Origin: Clostridiales bacterium
Lineage (GTDB): Bacteria; Bacillota; Clostridia; Christensenellales; Aristaeellaceae
Assembly: GCA_004557125.1 (NCBI GenBank)
Contig: SFET01000014.1
Span: 20,164 to 84,163, forward strand
Reading direction: 5' to 3'
DNA length: 64,000 nt
Position numbers and translations under genes: made by a program. Positions 6,164 through 15,009 of this stretch are shown in pieces. The notes under the pieces are model-generated. The model was not told the origin of the DNA, searched no databases, and saw only the letters and a program-made list of their open reading frames with translations. Numbering within the stretch: the first letter of the stretch is position 1; every line of letters starts with the position of its first letter.

Positions 6164-8704
6164 GTGGCTGATGAAAAGAATATCGGTACCCTGCTTCCTC
6201 TGGACGTCGAGGAAGAGCTGAAAAAATCCTTTATCTCCTATGCGATGGCGGTCATCGTGACCCGCGCGCTGCCCGACGTGCGCGACGGCCTGAAGCCGGT
6301 GCACCGCCGCATCCTGTACTCCATGTCCGAGCTGGGCTACACCCCGGACAAGCCCTACCGTAAGTCCGCGCGCATCGTGGGCGACGTGCTCGGTAAGTAC
6401 CACCCCCACGGCGACAGCTCCGTCTACGACGCGATGGTGCGCCTGGCGCAGGACTTCTCCATCCGCTACATGCTGGTGGATGGCCAGGGCAACTTCGGCT
6501 CCGTGGACGGCGATGGCGCGGCTGCAATGCGTTACACCGAGGCCCGCATGTCCAAGCTCTCGCTGGAGATGGTGCGCGACATCGACAAGGAGACAGTCGA
6601 CTTCTACCCCAACTTCGACGAGACGCTGATGCAGCCCTCCGTGATGCCCAGCCGCTACCCGAACCTGCTGGTGAACGGCTCCTCGGGCATCGCCGTCGGC
6701 ATGGCCACCAACATCCCGCCCCACAACCTGGGCGAGGTGGTGGACGCGGTGGTGTACATGATCGACCACCCAGACTGCTCGGTGGACGATCTGATGCAGT
6801 TCGTCAAGGGCCCGGATTTCCCCACCGGCGGCGTGATCCTGGGCAAGCGCGGCATCTACGACGCTTACCACGAGGGCCGCGGCCGCATCATCGTGCGCGC
6901 CAAGAGCGAGATCGAGGAAATTAGCGGCAACCGTCAGCGCATCGTCGTGACCGAGATTCCCTACATGGTCAATAAGGCGCGCCTGATCGAGAAGATCGCC
7001 GAGCTGGTGCACGAAAAGACTGTGGACGGCATCTCCGACATCCGCGACGAGTCCGACCGCGACGGCATGCGCATCGTCATCGACCTCAAGCGCGACGTCA
7101 ACGCCAACATCGTGCTCAACTACCTCTACAAGCACACCCAGCTGCAGGATACCTTCGGTGCGATCATGCTGGCCCTGGTGGACGGCGAGCCGAAGATTCT
7201 GTCGCTGCGGCAGATCATTCACCATTACATCGAGCACCAGGAGGACGTGATCCGCCGGCGCACGCAGTACGACCTGAACAAGGCCGAGGCCCGCAGCCAC
7301 ATTCTGGAGGGCCTGATCATCGCGCTGGACAACATCGACGAGGTCGTGCGCATGATCCGCGCCTCCCGCACCGCGCAGGAGGCCAAGACCGGCCTGATGG
7401 AGCGCTTCGGGCTGTCCGACCGCCAGGCTCAGGCCATCTTGGACATGCGTCTGCAGCGCCTGACCGGCTTGGAGCGCGACAAGATCGAGGCCGAGTACGC
7501 CGAGCTGCAGAAGCTGATCGCCTACTTCCGGGCGGTTCTGGCGGACGAGAAGCTGGTGCTGGGCATCATCCGCGACGAGATTCTGGAGATTCGCGACAAG
7601 TTCGCCGACGAGCGCCGCACCGAAATCTCCGCCCTCGACGGCGAGATCGACATGCTCGATCTGATCGAGGAGGAGGACATGGTGGTCACCATGACCCACT
7701 ACGGCTACGTCAAGCGCCTGCCCAAGACCACCTACCGCGCCCAGCGCCGCGGCGGCAAGGGCGTGATCGCCACCACCACCCGCGAGGAGGACTTCGTAGA
7801 GCAGATGTACGTCACCTCCACCCACGATCCCATCCTGTTCTTCACGAACAAGGGCCGCGTGTACCAGATGAACTGCTACGAGATTCCCGAGGCCGGGCGC
7901 ACCGCCCGCGGCACCGCCATCGTCAACCTCCTGCAGCTGTCCCCGGGCGAGAAGGTCACCACCATGCTGCCCTTCCCGGCGGAAAAGTCGGAGGGCACGT
8001 ATCTGATCATGGCCACCCGCAAGGGCACGATCAAGCGCACCGAGCTGAGCGAGTTCATGAACCTGCGCCGCGCGGGCCTGATCGCCATCGTGCTGCGGGA
8101 CGACGACGAGCTGATCGGCGTACGCCGCACCGAGGGCGACAGCGACATCCTGGTGGGCACCCGCGACGGCATGTCCATCCGCTTCCACGAGAGCGACATG
8201 CGCCCCATGGGCCGCAGCGCCATGGGCGTGCGCTCCATCGATCTGGACGAGGGCGACGAGGTCATCGATGTGGCCTTCGTGGAGGAGGGCGCGCAGGTGC
8301 TCTCCATCACCGAGAACGGCTACGGCAAGCGCACCGACATCGACGAGTACCGCCTGCAGCAGCGCGGCGGCAAGGGCATCAAGGCCATGAACCTCACCGA
8401 AAAGACGGGCAATCTGGCGGCGCAGCTGCTGGTGCACGACGGTGAGGACCTGCTGCTGATCACCAGCGATGGTACGGTGATTCGCACGCCGGTGAACAGC
8501 ATCTCCGTGCTGGGCCGCAACACCCAGGGCGTGCGCCTGATGCGCGTGGGCGAGGACAGCAAGGTCGTGTGCGTGGCCCGCGCCGAGCCGGAACCCGAGG
8601 AGGAGGCCGACGTGGAGACCCAAGTCACCGAAGAAACGGGAACCGGCAGCGACCTCGACATGAACATCGAGGAAGCGCCTGCCGAGCCCGACGAGGAAAT
8701 CTGA
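6164..8704 (+). CDS. gyrA: DNA gyrase subunit A
   Basis: An 846-residue breakage-reunion subunit starting at GTG 6164 behind GGGAGGAAGAG. The winged-helix domain holds the quinolone-determining region HPHGDSSVYDA (residues 80-90). Ser and Asp occupy the positions matching E. coli Ser83 and Asp87, the susceptible state. The catalytic Tyr is Tyr124 in AAMRYTEAR. A coiled-coil arm (about 360-480) precedes the six-bladed C-terminal beta-pinwheel with the GyrA box QRRGGKG, which separates GyrA from ParC. The C-terminus is an acidic tail rich in Glu and Asp. It is translated from the same transcript as gyrB and ends at a strong terminator. Confidence 0.97.
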   Translation: MADEKNIGTLLPLDVEEELKKSFISYAMAVIVTRALPDVRDGLKPVHRRILYSMSELGYTPDKPYRKSARIVGDVLGKYHPHGDSSVYDAMVRLAQDFSIRYMLVDGQGNFGSVDGDGAAAMRYTEARMSKLSLEMVRDIDKETVDFYPNFDETLMQPSVMPSRYPNLLVNGSSGIAVGMATNIPPHNLGEVVDAVVYMIDHPDCSVDDLMQFVKGPDFPTGGVILGKRGIYDAYHEGRGRIIVRAKSEIEEISGNRQRIVVTEIPYMVNKARLIEKIAELVHEKTVDGISDIRDESDRDGMRIVIDLKRDVNANIVLNYLYKHTQLQDTFGAIMLALVDGEPKILSLRQIIHHYIEHQEDVIRRRTQYDLNKAEARSHILEGLIIALDNIDEVVRMIRASRTAQEAKTGLMERFGLSDRQAQAILDMRLQRLTGLERDKIEAEYAELQKLIAYFRAVLADEKLVLGIIRDEILEIRDKFADERRTEISALDGEIDMLDLIEEEDMVVTMTHYGYVKRLPKTTYRAQRRGGKGVIATTTREEDFVEQMYVTSTHDPILFFTNKGRVYQMNCYEIPEAGRTARGTAIVNLLQLSPGEKVTTMLPFPAEKSEGTYLIMATRKGTIKRTELSEFMNLRRAGLIAIVLRDDDELIGVRRTEGDSDILVGTRDGMSIRFHESDMRPMGRSAMGVRSIDLDEGDEVIDVAFVEEGAQVLSITENGYGKRTDIDEYRLQQRGGKGIKAMNLTEKTGNLAAQLLVHDGEDLLLITSDGTVIRTPVNSISVLGRNTQGVRLMRVGEDSKVVCVARAEPEPEEEADVETQVTEETGTGSDLDMNIEEAPAEPDEEI

Positions 8705-8725
8705 TCCATCTGAACAGACAAAAAG

Positions 8726-8773
8726 GGGTTGCCCCGACGGAACCAAATGTTCGTCGGGGCAACCCTGATTTTT
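8726..8773 (+). terminator. Terminator after gyrA, probably bidirectional
   Basis: GGGTTGCCCCGACG and CGTCGGGGCAACCC form a perfect 14-bp stem followed by TGATTTTTGG. It lies between the converging gyrA and the minus-strand gene at 8799-9281. Confidence 0.9.
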
Positions 8774-8798
8774 GGTATTATGCGGTCTGTTGACAGCG

Positions 8799-9281
8799 TC
8801 AATCCTCATGCTTGCGGTTCAGAATTTGCTTCGTTCTTGCAAATCGCCGCACGGACTGCGGCTGCGGGACGGGTTCGTCCAGCACCCAGGGCAGGCGGAT
8901 TCCATACACGCTGAGCGTGAAGTATTCGCCGGTCTGCTCGTTCGGTGCGACGAAGCCGTCGCGGACGGCGATGTGCACCGGGATAGAATCTGCGAGGTCG
9001 AATTCATATTCGCCCATCGCTTCCACATGTCCGCAGACGGTGTAATCCACCTCGAAGTATTCGATGCTGGCGCCCTCCTCCGAACTTGACGCCTCGTCAG
9101 GCCGCGCGATGTCCACGCCGAAATCGCGCAGGAAGGCATCCAGTTTCGGGAAGTATTTCTGAATCCCGGCGTAGAGGTTCCGGCAGCAGGAGCAGTCGCA
9201 GAGACTGTGGCGTTCATAGTACGCCTGCGTTGCCGGAAGATCCACACAGAAGCGATAGCCGTCTCGCTCGATGCTCGTCAT
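8799..9281 (-). CDS. Uncharacterised cytosolic protein with N-terminal CxCxxC
   Basis: A 160-residue protein with no signal peptide or membrane segment. Near residue 30 it carries CDCSCCRN, followed by a segment like YFPKLDAFLRDFGVDIARPDE. I recognise this pattern from a family of unnamed Firmicute proteins but know no function for it. The stop of the convergent gyrA is 95 bp away. The start is 4 bp from the ywlC stop, so it is probably the last gene of the ywlC-prfA-prmC transcript. Confidence 0.6.
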   Translation of the reverse strand: MTSIERDGYRFCVDLPATQAYYERHSLCDCSCCRNLYAGIQKYFPKLDAFLRDFGVDIARPDEASSSEEGASIEYFEVDYTVCGHVEAMGEYEFDLADSIPVHIAVRDGFVAPNEQTGEYFTLSVYGIRLPWVLDEPVPQPQSVRRFARTKQILNRKHED

Positions 9282-9285
9282 TTGG

Positions 9286-10338
9286 TCAGACCTCCACGAT
9301 GTGGAACGCCGCTGCCCTTCCCAGACGGTTCATCACCGCGAGACCGATGCCCTCGGCTTCCACGGCTTCGGAGAGGATCACGTCCGCGCCCAGCGCGTCC
9401 GCGTCCCGCAGTGCGGCAAAGACCACATGGGCCATGCCGGCAGCATCCCGTCCCAGGGACTCCCGGCGGCGGTCGCCGTAGCGCGCGAGGCTGCCCTCCA
9501 GCGCCAGAATCAGCGGGCGGTGGCCGTCGCGCTCCGCCTGGTCGTAGGTCTCACAGATGGCCTCGATCACGCGCGCGGGTTCGCCGTGAAAGATGGTCAG
9601 CTGGCCCGCAGGGGCGTAGTGGCGGTACTTCATGCCCGGGGATCGGGGTCGCTCGTCCTCGCGAAGGGGCCGCATCACCGCGGAATCCACCACGCAGTCG
9701 CCGCAGACCTGGGCGATCTGCTCCCGGGTGACTCCACCGGGTCGAAGGATGCGCGGCACGTCGCCGGTCATGTCCACCACGGTGGACTCCACGCCCACGT
9801 CGCAGGCTCCGCCGTCCAGAATCAGCGGGATGCGGCCGTCCATGTCCTCGAACATGTGGGCGGCGGTGGTGGGACTGGGCCGTCCCGAGCGGTTGCCGCT
9901 GGGGGCGGCGATGGGACAGCCTGCGGCGCGGATCAGCGCACGCGCAATCGGATGGGAGGGCATGCGCACGGCCACGGTGTTCAGTCCGCCGGTGGTGCGC
10001 AGGGGCACGCGGTCGGACTTCGGGAAGATCAGCGTCAGCGGCCCCGGCCAGTATGCGGCCATCAGCGCCCGGGCGGCGGGGGAGGGCTCCACGGCGATCA
10101 GCGGCCGCAGTTCCTCCGCATCGTCGATGTGCACAATCAGCGGATTGTCGCCGGGGCGGCCCTTCGCCTCGAAGATGGAGGCCACGGCCTCCGGGTTCAG
10201 CGCGTCCGCGCCCAGCCCGTACACCGTCTCGGTGGGGATGCCCACCAGCCTGCCCTCGCGGATCAGGCTTGCCGCAAGTGCGATGGACTCGCCGTCCGGT
10301 TTCAATACGCGGGTGTTCAAGGAAATCGCCTTCTTCAA
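9286..10338 (-). CDS. ywlC: L-threonylcarbamoyladenylate synthase (Sua5/YwlC)
   Basis: A 350-residue protein that makes L-threonylcarbamoyl-AMP from threonine, bicarbonate and ATP, the first step of t6A37 formation in ANN-decoding tRNAs. The YrdC fold fills about residues 15-200. KPDG, GIPTETVYGLGADA and KGRPGDNPLIVHI line the nucleotide/threonine pocket, and the GPLTLIF and AAPSGNRSG motifs follow. The last 150 residues are the Sua5 domain, so this is the long Sua5-type rather than the short TsaC-type enzyme. It begins 1 bp after the prfA stop codon, indicating one transcript. mtaB in this window modifies t6A further. Confidence 0.93.
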   Translation of the reverse strand: MKKAISLNTRVLKPDGESIALAASLIREGRLVGIPTETVYGLGADALNPEAVASIFEAKGRPGDNPLIVHIDDAEELRPLIAVEPSPAARALMAAYWPGPLTLIFPKSDRVPLRTTGGLNTVAVRMPSHPIARALIRAAGCPIAAPSGNRSGRPSPTTAAHMFEDMDGRIPLILDGGACDVGVESTVVDMTGDVPRILRPGGVTREQIAQVCGDCVVDSAVMRPLREDERPRSPGMKYRHYAPAGQLTIFHGEPARVIEAICETYDQAERDGHRPLILALEGSLARYGDRRRESLGRDAAGMAHVVFAALRDADALGADVILSEAVEAEGIGLAVMNRLGRAAAFHIVEV

Positions 10339-10339
10339 A

Positions 10340-11431
10340 TCAGTTTTCGTTCTCCAGCAGGGCGGTCTGCTCGGCGAGGGTCAGTGCGTCGATGATCTCG
10401 TCCAAGTCGCCGTTGATGATGTCGTCAATCTTGTACAGGGTCAGGCCGATGCGGTGGTCGGTCACGCGGCCCTGGGGGAAGTTGTAGGTGCGGATGCGCT
10501 CGGAGCGGTCGCCGGTGCCGATCTGGCCCTTGCGCTGGTCGGCGTATTCGCTCTGCTGCTTCTGGCGCTGCATGTCGTACAGGCGGGTCTTGAGCACCTG
10601 CATGGCGCGCTCGCGGTTCTGAATCTGGCTGCGCTGGTCCTGGCTGGTGACCACGAGCCCGGTGGGGATGTGGGTGATGCGCACGGCGGAGTCGGTGCGG
10701 TTGACGTGCTGGCCGCCCGCGCCGGACGCGCGGTAGGTGTCGATGCGCAGGTCGTTCGGGTTGATTTCGATCTCCACGTCGCCCGCTTCGGGAAGCACCG
10801 CCACCGTGGCGGTGGAGGTGTGGATGCGGCCGGAAGATTCGGTCACCGGCACGCGCTGCACCCGGTGTACGCCGGACTCGTACTTCAGCTTCTGGAACAC
10901 GTTCTTGCCCGAGATCAGCGCCACGCTCTCCTTCACGCCTCCCAGCTCCGTGGAGCCGTCCTCGATGAGCTCGGTCTTCCAGCCGTGGGCGTCGGCGTAG
11001 TGCATGTACATGCGCAGAAGCTCCGCCGCGAACAAACCGGCCTCGTCGCCGCCCGCGCCAGCGCGCACCTCCAGCACGGCGTTCTTGTGGTCGTCCGGGT
11101 CCTTGGGCAGCAGCGCGATGCGCGCCTGCTGGGTCTTGTCCGCAAGGCGCTGTCGCAGCTCCACAAGCTCCTCCTCCGCCATCTCCCGCATGTCGGGGTC
11201 GCTCAGCAGCTCTTCGGCGGCGGCGATCTCCTCCCGCAGGCGGCGGTGCTCCAAGGCGATGGCGTTCAGCTCCTCCAGCTCCGCGTGCTCCCGGATCAGC
11301 CGCGTAAACAGCGCGCTGTCCGAGATGACCTCGGGCAGCGTGATGCGAATGGACAGCTCCTCAAAGCGGCCCTCGATGCTCTCCAGCTGGCGGGCGATGC
11401 GCTCCTGCGCGTTGTAAGAAAGTTCCGGCAT
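10340..11431 (-). CDS. prfA: Peptide chain release factor 1
   Basis: A 363-residue RF1 that recognises UAA and UAG and triggers peptide release. The N-terminal helical PCRF domain (about 1-200) precedes the GGQ loop in YRASGAGGQHVNRTDSAVR, with the catalytic Gln exposed. The C-terminal region has the usual TYNFPQGRVTDHRIGLTLYK. prmC, whose product methylates that Gln, lies 28 bp upstream on the same strand. This prfA-prmC pairing is widely conserved and supports RF1 over RF2. No frameshift is present. Confidence 0.96.
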   Translation of the reverse strand: MPELSYNAQERIARQLESIEGRFEELSIRITLPEVISDSALFTRLIREHAELEELNAIALEHRRLREEIAAAEELLSDPDMREMAEEELVELRQRLADKTQQARIALLPKDPDDHKNAVLEVRAGAGGDEAGLFAAELLRMYMHYADAHGWKTELIEDGSTELGGVKESVALISGKNVFQKLKYESGVHRVQRVPVTESSGRIHTSTATVAVLPEAGDVEIEINPNDLRIDTYRASGAGGQHVNRTDSAVRITHIPTGLVVTSQDQRSQIQNRERAMQVLKTRLYDMQRQKQQSEYADQRKGQIGTGDRSERIRTYNFPQGRVTDHRIGLTLYKIDDIINGDLDEIIDALTLAEQTALLENEN

Positions 11432-11459
11432 CGGCTCAAATCCCTTCTGATGGTTGATG

Positions 11460-12299
11460 TCAATTGCAGCGCGCCCAGACGATGCGCTCGATTCCGTTCA
11501 GATCCTTCAGCACGCCCGCATCCCGGCAGTCCAGGCCGCTGCGTACCAGATTCAGCACGTCCGGCGCTTCGCCCTCGCCCACCTCCAGGTAGAGACAACC
11601 GCCGGGGTTCAGGTGATCGCCCGCCTCGGCAGCGATGCGGCGGTAGAAGTCCAGACCGTCCAGTCCGCCGTCCAGCGCCATGGCCGGTTCAAACTGCACC
11701 TCGCGCTGAAGCGAGGCCATCTCGCTGGCCCGGATGTAGGGCGGATTCGAGGCGATGAGGTCGAATTTCTCCCTCCCGACCGCCTTGAACAGGTCGCCGT
11801 GGCGGATGGTCACGTCCACCTCCAGCGCGTGGGCGTTCTTCTTCACAACCTCCAGCGCGCCTGCGCTGACGTCGCTGAGCGTGACCTCCGCGCCGGGCAC
11901 CAGGCTCTTGATGGACAGCCCGATTGCGCCGCTGCCCGCGCACAGATCCAGCACGCGGGGGTTCTTCTTCGTTTGCAGCTCCACAATTGCGGCCTCCACC
12001 AGCGTCTCGGTGTCCTGGCGGGGGATCAGCACGCGCTTGTCTACGTACAGCTTCAGTCCCATGAAGTCGGCCCGCTGCAGAATGTACTGCACGGGTTCGC
12101 CCTGCATGCGGCGGTTGAGGAAGCGGTTCATCTCCTCCAGCTGATCCGGGCGCAGGGCATTTCGGCTCTCGAAGTGCAGCTCCGAGGGGGACATGCGCAG
12201 CGCATCCTCCGCGATCCAGCGCGCGTCCACGGCCGGATCCGGACAGCCGGACTGCTCCAGCGCCTCGGCGGCACTCTTCAGCCATTCAGCGATGGTCAA
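11460..12299 (-). CDS. prmC: Release factor glutamine methyltransferase
   Basis: A 279-residue SAM-dependent N5-glutamine methyltransferase (HemK family) acting on the GGQ motif of release factors. The N-terminal five-helix substrate domain (about 1-85) is followed by a Rossmann domain with SAM motif I VLDLCAGSGAIGLSI and the hallmark DLIASNPPYI, whose NPPY binds the Gln side chain. Its start codon overlaps the stop of the DUF1385 gene upstream by 4 bp, so the two are probably translationally coupled. Length and motifs are standard. Confidence 0.95.
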   Translation of the reverse strand: MTIAEWLKSAAEALEQSGCPDPAVDARWIAEDALRMSPSELHFESRNALRPDQLEEMNRFLNRRMQGEPVQYILQRADFMGLKLYVDKRVLIPRQDTETLVEAAIVELQTKKNPRVLDLCAGSGAIGLSIKSLVPGAEVTLSDVSAGALEVVKKNAHALEVDVTIRHGDLFKAVGREKFDLIASNPPYIRASEMASLQREVQFEPAMALDGGLDGLDFYRRIAAEAGDHLNPGGCLYLEVGEGEAPDVLNLVRSGLDCRDAGVLKDLNGIERIVWARCN

Positions 12300-13225
12300 T
12301 TGTCCGTCACCTCTTCGTCGATTTCACCCAGCGCCGCACGGAACGCGCACAGCGCCACCTCCATGATCTGCGGATGGGGCTCCAGCGTCGTCATATGCTG
12401 GATCAGGTCGATGGGTGCGCGCAGGATGCGGGTGGCCCAGTTCAGCTCCGCCGCCTCCAGCGCGGAGAAGGGCTCGTTGAGCACCGCCGCCACGCCCAGC
12501 AGAATGCCCAGGCGCACGGCCAGGGTCAGCAGCACACCCTCGGTGCGGATGCAGGCAAACAGGATCATCGAAACGATCATCACGCAAATCAGGAACGCCG
12601 GTTCGCTGCGCCGGGCGCAGCCGGGATACTGCATCGCGTTTTCCAGGGTGAGCTCGTCGCGGCATTCGTAGCAGTTCGTCGCCTTGTTGATGGCGCAGCG
12701 GTACATCAGCATGCGCCGCAGCAGCCGCAGCCGGCAGGCGACGCCCACCGCCGCGAGGAAGCTGAGGATGCGCACCGCACACACAGCCGCATTGATGCCC
12801 GCGCGGGTGAGATCTGTGGCGTTCTGCAGGAAGGCCTCCGCGCCCAGGGGAGCGGCGTACAGGCACAGCGCCGCGATGATCAGCATCAGAAGCGCATCCA
12901 CCCATGCCACGACGGACTGTACGTGCACCCGCAGCAGCTTTGCGATGCCGCGCTCCGGAGCCGTGCCCCGCACCACGCGCTGGGGATGCAGCTCGGAGGA
13001 CTCGCTCAATCCGTCGAAGAAGCGGTAGAGATCGCGCAGCAGGCGAACCGCGCCGCGCAGCAGAGGAATGCGCATCAGTGTGCGCATCAGGATGCGCGGC
13101 TCCCGGCGCATGCGCACGGAGATGTCCTTGTTCGCATTGCGCACCGCGAATACGGTGTATTTGCCCACCTCCAGCCGCACGCCTTCGGCCACGGGCGTTC
13201 CGCCGAAGCGCCTGAGCTTCGCCAT
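12296..13225 (-). CDS. DUF1385 family membrane protein
   Basis: A 309-residue protein. I place the start at ATG 13225, directly behind GGAGGCGAGGAT. In-frame upstream codons have no such site and overlap a terminator. The N-terminus FGGTPVAEGVRLEVGKYTVF is the DUF1385 signature (GG.AV.EGV.M). Hydrophobic segments lie near residues 115-140, 150-175 and 215-255, with a CxxC-like pair in NCYECRDELTL. DUF1385 genes lie next to prmC and rpmE in many Firmicutes. The function is unknown. The 4-bp overlap with prmC suggests co-expression. Confidence 0.8.
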   Translation of the reverse strand: MAKLRRFGGTPVAEGVRLEVGKYTVFAVRNANKDISVRMRREPRILMRTLMRIPLLRGAVRLLRDLYRFFDGLSESSELHPQRVVRGTAPERGIAKLLRVHVQSVVAWVDALLMLIIAALCLYAAPLGAEAFLQNATDLTRAGINAAVCAVRILSFLAAVGVACRLRLLRRMLMYRCAINKATNCYECRDELTLENAMQYPGCARRSEPAFLICVMIVSMILFACIRTEGVLLTLAVRLGILLGVAAVLNEPFSALEAAELNWATRILRAPIDLIQHMTTLEPHPQIMEVALCAFRAALGEIDEEVTDN

Positions 13226-13249
13226 ATCCTCGCCTCCCTCGATATAAAT

Positions 13250-13290
13250 AAGGAAAAGAAAAAGCAGACCGCGCGCATTTGCCGGTCTGC
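13250..13290 (-). terminator. Terminator between rpmE and the DUF1385 gene
   Basis: On the minus strand GCAGACC and GGTCTGC pair around a 13-base loop and run into TTTTTCTTTTCC. It separates rpmE transcription from the downstream operon. Confidence 0.8.
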
Positions 13291-13322
13291 GGAATTGTCT
13301 TACGCGCGCGCAATAGACAGGC

Positions 13323-13352
13323 AAAGCACCGGACGGCAGGCCGCCCCGGTGC
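13323..13352 (-). terminator. Second hairpin after rpmE
   Basis: GCACCGG/CCGGTGC stem on the minus strand, 12 bp after the rpmE stop, followed only by TTTGCC. It may be a weak terminator or an RNA-stabilising structure. Confidence 0.55.
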
Positions 13353-13363
13353 TTTTGATCTGA

Positions 13364-13561
13364 CTACATGCCGTAGCGCTTCTTGAAGCGGTCAACGCGT
13401 CCGCCGGTGTCAACCAGCTTCTGCTTGCCGGTGTAGAAGGGATGGCACTTAGAGCAGATATCTACGCGCAGCTCCTTCTTCACGGAACCCGTTTCAAAGG
13501 TCTCGCCGCAAACGCAGCGAACGATTGCCTTGCCGTAATTCGGATGGATTTTCTCTTTCAT
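13364..13561 (-). CDS. rpmE: 50S ribosomal protein L31, zinc-binding type
   Basis: A 65-residue protein starting MKEKIHPNYGKAIVRCVCGE. Cys16 and Cys18, with the CSKCHPFYTGK motif, form the zinc site of the C+ class of L31. In Firmicutes with zinc-sensing Zur, a C- paralogue may replace it; none is visible here. The gene is monocistronic, with a terminator on its 3' side and a clear ribosome binding site. Confidence 0.97.
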   Translation of the reverse strand: MKEKIHPNYGKAIVRCVCGETFETGSVKKELRVDICSKCHPFYTGKQKLVDTGGRVDRFKKRYGM

Positions 13562-13807
13562 GGATTTTCACCTCACTCTAACCGGACTGTCAGATCTCCG
13601 GCGTATCTGGCATCCGATTAATCACGCAACTGAAATTATAGCATAAATCCACCGGCGATTCAACCACTTTTGCATGTTTTTACATAGGTTTTCCCAATGA
13701 AGAATGTGCATGAAAGCCGCCAAAGCATGAAAAGCTGTACCCGGTACGGCAAGGCATGCGCATTTGACGAAACACAAAAAATTAACAACTTATTCGGCGC
13801 CAGACTA

Positions 13808-13836
13808 TTGACAAAATTCCGGGGCGGCGATAAACT
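13808..13836 (+). promoter_or_regulatory. Sigma-A promoter of the hrcA operon
   Basis: TTGACA (13808-13813), a 17-bp spacer and TAAACT (13831-13836). The start point would fall at the CIRCE element, so HrcA binding would block transcription. Confidence 0.85.
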
Positions 13837-13847
13837 ATACCCAGACG

Positions 13848-13874
13848 TTAGCACTCGATGTTGTTGAGTGCTAA
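13848..13874 (+). promoter_or_regulatory. CIRCE operator (HrcA binding site)
   Basis: A perfect TTAGCACTC - N9 - GAGTGCTAA inverted repeat, the consensus CIRCE element bound by HrcA. It lies 11 bp after the -10 and 65 bp before hrcA. No second CIRCE is seen before dnaK. Confidence 0.97.
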
Positions 13875-13938
13875 CAGTCCCCGGAGACGGGCAACCGCAG
13901 CCGGATCCGCGAAACAAGCTGGAGAGGAGGCAAATCCG

Positions 13939-14967
13939 ATGCAAATGGACGATCGAAAATTTCTGATCCTGCAGGCCATCATCGACGATTACATCACCAC
14001 GGCGATGCCCGTCGGATCCAGAACCATCTCCCGCAAATCCGGCGTCGGCTTTTCGCCGGCGACGATTCGCAATGAAATGTCCGATCTGGAGGAGCTGGGC
14101 TACCTGGATCAGCCCCACACCTCGGCGGGCCGCGTTCCCTCGAACAAGGCCTACCGCCTGTACGTGGACCGGCTGATGAAGGTGGGGAAGCTCTCCAATG
14201 ACGAGCGGGAGCGCATGCATGACTACATGCAGGCCCGAAGCGCGCAGGTGGACGGCGTGATTCGCTCTGCGGCACAGGTACTGGCGGACGCCACGAAGTA
14301 CACCTCGGTGATTGTGGCTCCACAGCTGGGCACGCTGCGCATCCGGCACATACAGCTGGTTCCCGTGGCGGAGTGCACGGCGCTGATGATCATCGTGACG
14401 AATCTGGGCATCGTAAAGGATGCGGTGATCCGGATTCCCGAGGGACTGGACGCGGACGACCTCTACTCCATCTCCCGCATGCTCACCGAGCGGCTGGCGA
14501 ACAAGTCGCTGGACGCGGTGCGCCAGACCTTCTCGGAGCTGCTGCGCGACGCGGACAACAACCGCAAGCTGATGGGCGAAACCCTGCGGGTGATCGAGAA
14601 GAAGATCGAGGAGGAGGATTCCTCGGATGTGGTGATCGGCGGCAGCTCGATGCTGTTGAACTACCCCGAGTACAGCGACGTGGAGAAGGCCAAGAACTTC
14701 CTCACCGTGCTGGAGTCCAAGGAGAAGCTGCGAAAGCTGATGAACCGCTCCGGCGGCATGGAAGTGACCATCCGCATCGGCACGGAGAACGACGTGCCGG
14801 AGATGAGCGACTGCTCCATCGTCACGGCGCAGTATCGGGTAGGCGATCAGGCCACCGGTACGCTGGGCATCATCGGACCGACGCGCATGAACTACAACCG
14901 GGTTATCTCGGTGCTGGAATTCATGAGCCGCGCGGTGACCGAGCTGCTCTCCGACCGCAAGGTGTAA
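13939..14967 (+). CDS. hrcA: Heat-inducible transcription repressor HrcA
   Basis: A 342-residue repressor of class I heat-shock genes. I choose ATG 13939 (MQMDDRKFLILQAIIDDYI), behind GGAGAGGAGG. Upstream in-frame codons would run through the operator. The N-terminal winged helix (about residues 1-75, SRKSGVGFSPATIRNEMSDL) binds CIRCE, and the C-terminal GAF-like dimerisation domain senses GroE availability in known systems. It is the first gene of hrcA-grpE-dnaK-dnaJ and so represses its own operon. Confidence 0.95.
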   Translation: MQMDDRKFLILQAIIDDYITTAMPVGSRTISRKSGVGFSPATIRNEMSDLEELGYLDQPHTSAGRVPSNKAYRLYVDRLMKVGKLSNDERERMHDYMQARSAQVDGVIRSAAQVLADATKYTSVIVAPQLGTLRIRHIQLVPVAECTALMIIVTNLGIVKDAVIRIPEGLDADDLYSISRMLTERLANKSLDAVRQTFSELLRDADNNRKLMGETLRVIEKKIEEEDSSDVVIGGSSMLLNYPEYSDVEKAKNFLTVLESKEKLRKLMNRSGGMEVTIRIGTENDVPEMSDCSIVTAQYRVGDQATGTLGIIGPTRMNYNRVISVLEFMSRAVTELLSDRKV

Positions 14968-15009
14968 AATATCGGGCCGGCATTTGTTCCCCGGCGAAAG
15001 GAAGAAGAA

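Noticed and set aside
3944..8809. Very long minus-strand open frame (over 1,600 codons)
   Set aside because: It is exactly antisense to gyrB and gyrA, whose protein families are certain. In GC-rich DNA the antisense frame often stays open. The product is a biased Leu/Ala/His/Asp/Val string with no domain.
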